Source: Agelas oroides (lineage: Eukaryota > Porifera > Demospongiae > Agelasida > Agelasidae). Taken from it: DNA of 64,000 nucleotides. The DNA lies in assembly GCA_949130485.1 (NCBI GenBank), contig OX422198.1:4279262-4343261 (forward strand), given 5' to 3'. The notes under the pieces were generated by a model. The model ran no database searches, was not told the DNA's origin, and saw nothing but the letters and a program-made list of their open reading frames with translations. Numbering within the stretch: the stretch's first letter is position 1; every line of letters begins with the position of its first letter. The position numbers and the translations under genes were made by a program. Below, piece by piece: positions 1 through 10,400 of this stretch.

Positions 1-15
1 GTGTGTGTGTGTGTG

Positions 16-47
<32 letters not shown>

Positions 48-70
48 CGTGCGTGTGCGTGTGTGTGTGT
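1..70. repeat. (GT)n microsatellite with GC interruptions
   Basis: Alternating GT from the left edge to about 70, with a few GTGC interruptions. The array continues beyond the window. Confidence 0.95.
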
Positions 71-128
71 AAGTGCATGGGAATGTGTAGGTCAACTAAA
101 AAGAAGACAGGAAAGGGCGGTGACCTAC

Positions 129-244
129 CGCCTGTCTGTTCATGCCAGTCTGCCCCCCGTGAGGGCTGCCCCTTCCTCTTTCTGCTACCGGTGATCTCTG
201 GGGTTGGGGAACAAAAGTGCCAGTTGCACCAGGCACCAGCTGAG
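129..244 (-). CDS. possible NEDD4-like linker exon (C2-WW linker)
   Basis: A strong pyrimidine tract ending CCATCTACAG precedes a 116-bp open stretch ending at a GTAGGT donor. It reads two bases plus 38 codons rich in Gln, Pro, Gly and Arg (QLVPGATGTFVPQP at the start), like the disordered linker between C2 and WW domains. No conserved domain supports it. Its start phase does not match the preceding candidate, so an exon would be missing between them. Confidence 0.35.
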
Positions 245-3200
245 CTGTAGATGGGAGAGAGGAGGGAGAAAAGGGCAGTCTATTAACAATATGCTAAATT
301 GGCTACTTATTGCTTGAGTACTTCAGCACCATACTTCACAAGTACTACTGGTACATTGTACATTAGATAACAGATCATTACTGTACTCATGCACATACCA
401 AGGTTATTTGTTGGGTTCGCTCTGGGAGGGGGGTTATTATAGTAGAGAAATTTGAGTCGCAGAGTCCCTGAGATATTAGACTTTGCACTGAAAAGGGAGG
501 GAGAGGGAGGGAGAGAGAAGGGAGAGGGGAAGGAGAGGGGGGAGAGGAGGGAATGCAATAAACATAAAAGAAGTACGTATAATGCCAACAGTCTTGCACT
601 CCAGACTTCACCACAATCACACAGCTGACTTTAGTGAAGTGACGTACATGTGTAATCATACAAGTCCCTCCAGAGACACAATTAGATGAGTGTAAATAAA
701 AATTGTTTACATGTACACACACTCTACAGGGGTATGAATTACCATCTCTCCACAAGCCTTTGTGTACATGTAAACAAAAATTGTTTACATGTACACACAC
801 TCTACACTGAACCATCTCTCTACATGAGGTTGTAGACATTAGTACAAACCAAAGATACTAACAGTAGAAGTCACTTATCCAAACAGGCTGGGACCAGATG
901 TTTAAATAACAAAAAATGCTTAGATATTAAAGTGAAACAACACAACTTGGATGCAAAGTGAATGCCTTGTATGAATATTACTATTTGATAGCTAGGATAA
1001 GTGAAGATAGAAGTTTGATAATTGGGGCGAGCCTGAGCGAGCCCCTCATAGACGGTACAGCTGGGAGATTTCATATATGTATTATTATTATCATTATCGT
1101 ACGACCGTCACCCGCGCGCCGTGCTTGGTCGCACGAAGTATGTAGGGGTTCGCATTCGCGTACATGGCTTCCGTGACCGCAAGAGAATCACCCGCGCGCC
1201 GCGCTTGGTCGCATGAAGTATGTAGGGCTTCCAATAGCGCATTAGCGTACATGGCTTCCGTGACCGCAAGAGAAGAAGCCGACGTCAAGGAAAAGGACAC
1301 CATCCGTCAGGTGATCTTTAACAACAAAGAATTCAAGCAATAGCTGTGTGATTTCAGTGAACTGTACCCAGGTGTAGCCTCGTTCCCAGGCTCTCCCCAC
1401 TAAGAGGGGGGAGGGCCCTTCTTAGCGGGGAGAGCCTGGGAACGAGGCTACCCAGGTAAGCAAGAATGGGAAGCATTTGCCACAATTGTCTCCACTACAC
1501 AATCTGCCAGAGACAATGATGATGCAAATATAGACTTTTCTAGCCAGCATGACGTTCAGCAACCTGGAGTAGAAACTCTCAGAGAAAATGTCATAGAAAA
1601 AATGGAAAACTTTTGTGGCTACCAACAATGGTGTTGAGATAGCAATGACACAGCCCTAATGGAAAAACTGAACCAAACAACATCCACTAACTCACTGGCA
1701 ATGTGTAAAAAACTACCATTTGAAGCTCATTTGGTCGATAGAAACTCCAATGTAAGCTCTCATGCAAACAGGAAATATTATGTCATCACTTTTATATCGT
1801 AATGTCATGTTGTTTACAACAGAAATTGATACACCATAACGGTGATTGTGTACACAAAAAATTGCATGTTAGCCTCTTCCAAACCAATTCATTGTTTCTC
1901 ACCCCTAAGCAGAAAACTAGATGTGGGTTGGCCAAGAATTGAAGATTTTCAATTACGAGGTCATTCCTGTGTGAATAATGTACAACGCTACCTTTGTCAT
2001 TTCTACACTTGGATGAGGCACAGTAAGCAAACAGCAACTTTACTTCTTACTAAACGCTACGACAACTTCGACACCTCGACAAGTGCGAAGGGGTACGCGC
2101 GCGTGTGTACGAACTGCGCATGCGCAATTGTAGTCCTTGGCATACTGCTTGCTCAGGCTCGCCCCACAATGCCCTGCATTCATCTAGTATTGACTTCCTA
2201 CTGTAGTACAACATGCATTAGGTGTGGACATTGTTTACAGTCTGGCTTATGGCCAGTGAAACCATGCATGTTAGTTGTGTGTTTCCAACACTGCATGATG
2301 ACGGTAGCTATTGTGCAATTCTCTCCAGCATTACCCCCATACAATGTAGTTGGGAAGTACAGACAGAAGTGATGTCTATACAGTACAATGTATACTACCA
2401 ACCGTCTGGGCTTCAGAGGATATGTTGCAGGACTTCCATAAACACATATATCAGCTTTCTTCATCTGAGAGAGAGGAAGAGAGAACAAGGACACACCACA
2501 AAACTCAAGCTAGCCACTGGACTAACAGGTACACCACAAACATCTGGATGGCCACCACTTAGAGTGGGTCCATGGTGTCAGCTCACCTCGATGGGGATCT
2601 GCTGTAGCTTGAAGTGGAGCTTCCCTAGAAAGTTGTCCCTCGTCTGCAGAGTGAGGGGAAAAAACACTACTCTCAATATCAACCACCTCCTATATCTACA
2701 TGTATACCATTTTGTCCATTTTTTGCCCAAGACATCCAGAGGAGGTGAAAAGGCACATTTATACAAGAGATTTCTGTAGCGAAAAGTGCTCAGAATTTCC
2801 TTTGTAGTGTTCACAAGTGTCTCAAACAAACTGGCATCAGACGAAAGCTCAAATGGAGTTAGGATTCTAAACTATCCCATTCAGCCCCCGGGTAACTTAG
2901 GCTGTAGGGCTGCTTGAACTTGGAACAGTATGACAGAGAAGCTGCTACCAAGCATTCCTTGTATTCCAAATGGAAGCCATCTCAACCTGAAGCATCTTTG
3001 AAGCATTTCAAACCGCTCATCACTCAAGAAAAAAGGTTCCCCTGAGAAAGATTGTACGTAGATGTTGGGTACGTAGGAATGAAAATATCTCTCACACACA
3101 GCCTCACTGAGTGTATGATACAGTGATGTACACCAAGGTTAATTCATGACACTATGACTACTACAGTATGTGGAAGTCCCGGATAGAAATTGAATATTCC

Positions 3201-5240
3201 ATAACGTATTTCGAATGCATCACTGAGTTTGACATGCTATAGTGATGAGCTTCCACTAAGGGCGGAGCTCATACACACTTCATAGACATATCAGATATTC
3301 ATTCATATGAGCCCCGCTCTTAGCAGAAGCTCAGCACTATAGCGTATCAAACTCGGTGATGCACTCGAAATACACGACAGGATAATATTCGATTTCTATC
3401 CGGGACTGCCACATATTTAGTCTCCAACCTACTCTAATGTACAGTCACATTACAGTAATCCTTAGCTTCGTTCTCAGGCCCCACCCAGCTTCCCATCACT
3501 TGCGGTACAGTTTAGTAGGAGAAGGTCTGGTAAGTTTTCTTACGTATGTGATTGATGTCAGGGGCAAAGTATGATAGAAAGACTTTAATTGTGCGTAGGG
3601 ATTCAGAACAGCATAAAGAGCAAAGGTACCAGGCAACTTTACCATGTGTATCTACATAACTAGCAAGGGGTGACTGTCATAACATCTAGACCTGTTTTTA
3701 TAAGGGAGATGTGGTTCGTTGATTGTTCATACATACGTACATGTACAAAGCATTGAGTATTTAGTTGGTTAAACGAATACACAAACATTGCCTGTTCACT
3801 CAAAAATTAGCTGATTACCATCATGCTCACCAGACCCTCTCCCACTAAACCACACTACAAGCGATAGTAGGAAGCTGGGCGTGGCTAATACTCCCTCACC
3901 AGTCTATTTTCATCAAACACCTCAAGCAAAAGAGAGTCTTGAGCCAGATTAATCTGTATGTGTGCAGGGAGGGGGGGGGGGGAAGGGGGAGGAAGAGGGG
4001 GGAGGGAGGGGGAAGGGGGAGGAAGAGGGGGGAGGGAGGGGGAAGGGGGAGGGGGAGGGGAGGGGGAGGGGAGGGGGAGGGGGAGGGGGAGGGGGAGAAG
4101 AAGGTATATTTAGCTTTAATATAGTACATATAACTATGCAGCAATAAATATTCATGTGGGGGAGCATACCATGTCGTCTGCCAGTTTTCCCAACAGCCAC
4201 ATTCCAAGCAGAAATTAAAACTAGCTTTGAATTGCGACATACCTTAACCCTGCATATGTTGCACCTCTTTTGGGAATGCATTGAAACTTCAACTCTATAG
4301 ATGTACACTATTACATCACAAATATGCGGATGTGCATTACACACACCCTCAAATATGACAGCTGCTTAATTGAGTCCAAAAAGAAACACATCCAAATAAG
4401 GCCGACAATAAGGATATTCATGGCTTAGATCACACAGGGTGGTTCTGGTCTCATGACTACCAAAGCAGGCTAGACTAATAGACTGTCATGACTTCACTTG
4501 AGTGGTTTCCTTTGGTAAACCATTCCCTAATAGGCATTTATGGTCTGTTCCAATTACACATCAGACATGCACATTTCGGTCATGTTTGTGCTCTGTTAAA
4601 GAAAATCAAGTATAGCTAGTACACAACCAGACAATGAGGCAACTCACATTCTTGAAGGCAAACTTTTCATTCCATATCGGACTCAACGTCTGCACAGAGA
4701 AGGAGACAAGTGGATAAGAGGAAAGTGTAGAGAAATGTTGAACTATGGGCAGTACATATACATTGTACATGTGTAGGTACCAACTCCTCTACCTGACATT
4801 CTTGATGTTGTTTTTTTATTTTTTATTTCAAGTTATTTTCCGAGCTCAAGTTGGTACCAGATAACCTTCTCTTCATTCTTGATGTAATAGAGAAGCCAAC
4901 AGTCGCCAGGAATCAAACCCAGGGCTGAGTGCTGCCAGTGCTCTACTATTGGGCTACAATTACCAGACAACCACCATTCCTCTATTTTTGCCTCATATTA
5001 TCAAATCTGTTACGAGACAAGATGATGAAAGCACTGTTATGGCTACAGTTTCCTCCCCGTCTCAATGAATACAGGAAATCACATACACTGGGAGTTAGTC
5101 TGAATGAGCAATCAATAAACCACCAACAACTCCCCGAAAAAAGGTAGACCTAGATGTTATGCACTTCTCGGGTGTTCAGGTACACAAGGTATGCTCAGTA
5201 ATGAGCGCCACGGTAACGATCCTTCCGCAGGTTCACCTAT

Positions 5241-5271
<31 letters not shown>

Positions 5272-7437
5272 AATGATCAACTTCTCGAAGTCACCCACTG
5301 CGCAGGACACATTTCAGCCAAGATCAGCTGTGCTGAGGTGACTGCTATATCATGCATAAAATGCAGTCAGGTGGATGAGTGTGGCTGAAAGTCGTTTGAG
5401 AGAAACACCACATGATACCGCTATTGGGTTAGCAGTGTCTGCCAGCGTGGAAGGTGTTTGGGGGTTGGTATGCTACAAGCCAAAGGGAACTTTTCGCCAC
5501 CTCTGAGACCTGCAGACCAGATCTTGTGACTTCCAGTAGTCATAACACCGAAGAGGACTAACAATAACCACCTTAGACAGTACGCATGTGTTGTGACTCA
5601 AGATGATACCATAATCTTGACACGCCTATCCTGTGAGTCACAGAAACCAGCTGTTAGAAGCATGTCGGCTACTATGCCATTAAATCCCTACAATATTATC
5701 CTCGACTGAAGACGATAGAATACACAAGAGACACAAGCTCGCTCAACAGTACCAACAGCCAGCAATTGTGCATCTGTTGTTGTCCTCCCTCCTCCACTGT
5801 CTTGCTTATAATAGACTCATAAGTAGCCCACATGTATTGTCTAGAATAGTGCAAGACATGTGCTAACTACGACCACACCTCTACACTGACAGTGTACCAT
5901 TGTTAAGTGGCTAGGCAATCACATGACAAGTACATACACATACATGTTTATACATTCTAATAGCCACTGCATACTTTATGAAATGTAGATGGGTGCTAGA
6001 ACACACTGTGTACTTGGCAAGGATCAAAAATTCTGAACACACAACAAAAAAAACTAATAATTATTGCAGTGCCAACAATTTGCCTACAGTCTATACACCA
6101 GGTCGGCAACAACTACATGCACAGTGTACAAAACTGTAAGCACATCATAGGAAGACATCAACAGTCGCTATGTACTGTCGTCTCAAAACAACCGACATAT
6201 AACTACCTACTAACTTGTGTGTGCAAAGGAGACATAACTGTACAGCCTCAGAGAACAGGAGTTAAACAAGTGTGGTAAGGGATATCGATCATAGTTTAGA
6301 AAATTTTCAGGTTAAAAATAATTCACACATAAATTTCTTGTAGCATTAAATTTTTGCAGTTATACCGTATAGCGCAAAATTTTCGTGGGTCTTTAATTTC
6401 GCGAATTTCACGAATTTTCAACCATTCGCGAAATTATTTCAACGAAAATTTTGACATATAACCTACAGTGTTCACGTCCAAGAGCGTCGATGGACAACAT
6501 CCCGGGGCTATGCTGCCGAATCCGCAAGGGATGCTCTCCAAAGAGATACCTTCGAAGTAGGCATTGCTTTGCTGACAGCTACGAGCTCGAGCGCAGACGA
6601 CGGTGTGGACAGTGCGTATTAGTTGCTTGTATGCCACGCCCATACTACATTACGTTGCGGCGTGCGCATGATTTAGACACCGAATTCACGAAATTATTTC
6701 AACGAAATTTTCAAAAACCGCCATTCGTGAAAATCTAGACCCTCAAAACATTTAGTGCTATACGGTATACATGTATGTTCCATCTGCACATTTTTAAATG
6801 GGCTGGACAAGCTTCAGAATTGCGTTGTGTTTCTGGCTACCATGCACCACTTGGTCTATGTGTTTTTTGCTAATCTTCACTATGAAGGAGAACCAACCTG
6901 GATAGGTATTGCTGGCTGTACCGCTATGGCTGTCAGCAAAGGAAACTGGTCACTGATCGACAATTAGCTTGGTAAGGATGATGTATAGATAAAGCACAGA
7001 GAAAGAATGACAGTGTGGGTGAGTATGACATGCTACCCAAGTGTTATCGTTTCTGAGGTGGACTATGAGAAGAGTTCCAGGGCCATGGTGCAAGTCATCC
7101 TCGCATCGCGCTCTGTGCATACACACTTACATGCACATGTATCAGATAATCTTCACAAAGGTACGTAAAATAGTTGGTATGTCAACAGTTGGATGGTGAC
7201 CTCAACCACAAAATTGCAAGATTTTCCCCGATCCACAAGTAGGCTTTGAAGCCACCCTGATACTAACTGTGATAGTTATGGTTCAATTAAGTCAGTCATA
7301 CAACTCATTCCCAAATACAGTTCAGAAAAGCATGGAGAATATACCCACATCTCTACATTTAGATTTTCATACACTTTTCACTGAATGTCTAAGTACAGTA
7401 GTGATGTTGGTAGCCATATTGTCCCAGTTTGTCAGTT

Positions 7438-7499
<62 letters not shown>

Positions 7500-10400
7500 T
7501 CACTCCAAGGATTACCTTCAGTTGCTATGGCAATGGCTACCAAACCCATGATCATATGACACACTGCAATGTCCTCTGGCGTAGGCTCAACAAAAGGCCA
7601 CCTCATCACACCATACACGCTATACATCCACCAGCTGCACTCTACAGACTTCATTACTATGTTGTGGTTGGTGTCAGGTGGCAAGGACCCGTCACATTCA
7701 CAAGCACTTAAACTACTCACTCATGCTCAAAGTGAGGAGGGGGACTTGTTTGCCAGTAATTCAATCTTTGCACTCCAGTTCAGCATGCTACAGTATCACA
7801 GCCCACTACTGCTGATGGAAGAAAGTGCACCATTACCAGGACTGAGTTGCCACTCCAAGGCTTAGCCCTACATATCAAGCATCCAAGACTCCAGGACTTA
7901 GCCCTGGCAGGTTGTCTATATACCAAGCCTCTTCCCCAGGCTCCGCAATGTAATCGTGAAGGTAGGAAGAGCATGGTATCTTTTCTCATGTGAGTGACGC
8001 CAAGAGTAGAAAGGACTTAGTTGTGTGTGGGCGTACCTGATAGCTCACAACAGTAAGAGGACCAAAGGTAGAAGGCTAGCCTCGTTCCCAGGCCACTCCC
8101 AGATTTTATCTCACAGCTGTGGAGAAAACTCGGGAGTTTCTTGGGAACGAGGCTAGTAGAAGGCAACTTACTGTACTTATCTAGCTAGCGGGGAATGATC
8201 ACCACATACATTAAACGGTGAGTGTGCAGTTGAATGAACAAAATGTTGCCATTTTGTTATAAAATTCTGGCCATACCTGCCAATTATGTCATGCTCACAT
8301 GAAAAAAAAAAGACCAGGTTCTCCCCAAACACAATCTTCATGTGCGGAGAGCCTGGGAACAAGGCTACTACATACTGTCTTTGCCAAGAATCCAATCAGA
8401 GGAATCTTTCAGCATCCAAGCCAATAATGACATGCATACAGGTACATGTAACTCGTTTTAACACTCCCCCACGTGATTCACATGTGATAAAAGAAACTTG
8501 ACACCCTGAAAAAAACATCCTGTAATACACTGGTGTAAATCACTGACACATTTGAGTACTGCTTATGTAGTGACTTTGGCCAGCTAGTAAAGTCACTAAG
8601 CTTGTCATACATGACTAATGTGTAGGTAATCTCTCCAATAGCAACAGACATTGTGCACCAAGCACTATACTCACTCTTTTCTTTGTCTTTGTATGTTGTG
8701 TTTCGACAACAGTCTTCGGGCCTCTCTTCAGTGCCAGCTTGACATAAGGGTCACTACAGTTGGGAAGAAGGGAGGGAGGGAGGGAGGGAGGGAGGGAGGG
8801 AGGGAGGGAGGGGAATTGTGTGATCTAGTTAGTTATCAAAATGGAAAAGTGTACTGGGAGAACAAGAAATTGAAGCATGAGAAAAGAGAAAGAAAGGAAA
8901 ACAACATGGGGGAACGCAAGAGGAGGAGCTAATCCATTTATCCACATACCTCATTCCAAAAAGGTCCTTCTTTGCCAGCCCATGTGCAGACATGACCAGC
9001 ACATGCAAACACAGCTGTGTACAGGAAGATGAATAAACAGTCAACCAGAGTCCTTTAATAACCAGCAGCAGTTTGTAACTACCAACAGTGAGAGTTTGTC
9101 AACACTAACACTGAAGACTGGCAACTGATTTAGCTTTGGTGGAAGCACAGAGTCGACTGTTACGTCTTGCACACTAGGGCGGAACTCACCATACCTGGCC
9201 CCCCAATACACAAACATCAGGCAGGATACTTGGCTTGTAGTTAGTACGGATGCACTTTTCATTGAAGTTATAGCCTCGTTCCCAGACCTACCACTTTCTT
9301 GTCTTCTATTTGTGTGATACACAGAACAATGGGATAGGTCTGGTACGTAGCAAAAAACCTGACATCACACATGGGCACGAGATAGACACACCAAATATTA
9401 AATCCTACTCTCAAGTGCAGGCGTAACTCTTTACCAGCCACAGGCACTATGCTGCACTTAATAACAATGACACTTCAGCTTCACAACCTGTCAACATAAC
9501 CACTAGACATCACTCACATCTTTACTGCTATCAGCCTAATATTAATACAAACCAAATCACAGTGCAAGCAGCGACTACAAACAAGGCAAGATCAGGACAA
9601 GTTACAGTGTACAGTCTTCTGTGGATTGTTTCCTGGTGCTGGGACAATGGACAAGTCTGGATAGACAAACTTGTGCCAGACCAACATCACTGTGTGGCGG
9701 GACTACTTGGTGATATACATGTAAGCGTGTACATGCTTGTGTAAGCACACAAACACACATTAATGATACAACAGACTTCTCATCAGAGCTCATTGAAGGT
9801 CCCAGAGAATGACCACACACCAATTTCCTCTTCACAGACAACAAAACTCACAGACAGCTGTGTTTGTGTTTTCGCAACCATCTACATACACATGTACTCT
9901 AAGCTGCTCCCAACACATCCTTTGTGTACATGTACGTATAATATAAGAGGGTATTACAGTGCCAAAAATGCTTTCAACGTCTCCTTTAGTCAACCACGGC
10001 AGTTACCCAAATGTCACTATGCGTCATTAGTCAGCTATCCGAGACGGGGATGATGGCCACAAAACATGCCAGTCTCATACCAGCGGCTCTATACTGCTTG
10101 CAGTACAGAAACAAGGCTATACTACATCAACTATAGAAACTAGATCTGCAAGTATACACACTAGAGCTTAAGTACATACACTGTACTAGTCTCGTGTCCT
10201 GATTCCATTCTGAATGGGGTCTGGGCATGAGACTGACAACATTAAGCCCGCAGAATAAGCCAGTAACCTCACAGTTGATAGCTGCAGGGAGCTGCCCAGT
10301 AACACTGTATACCACACTACTGTCTTGCATTATGGCATAACCATGTGTTGTGGGCATGTTGGTCAAGACCATAGTAACATCTTACAGCTGATGATAAGCC

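Larger units (their letters stand above)
1022..2165. mobile_element. putative DNA transposon remnant with 20-bp terminal inverted repeats
   Basis: GGGGCGAGCCTGAGCGAGC at 1024 is matched in inverse orientation by GCTTGCTCAGGCTCGCCCC ending at 2165. Inside are a direct duplication (about 1100-1180 and 1188-1275, containing CCCGCGCGCC and ATGGCTTCCGTGACCGCAAG), a decayed ORF and a nested MITE. I see no clear target-site duplication, so the limits are tentative. Confidence 0.45.

Noticed and set aside
2881..3099. 72-codon minus-strand frame with FSGEPFFLSDERFEMLQ
   Set aside because: Protein-like composition but no splice sites fitting the NEDD4-like gene and no family I recognise; could be a transposon relic.
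9602..9844. Minus-strand stretch reading RHTVMLVWHKFVYPDLS as an extra exon between exons 1 and 2 of the NEDD4-like gene
   Set aside because: No convincing acceptor and the C2 domain is already complete without it.
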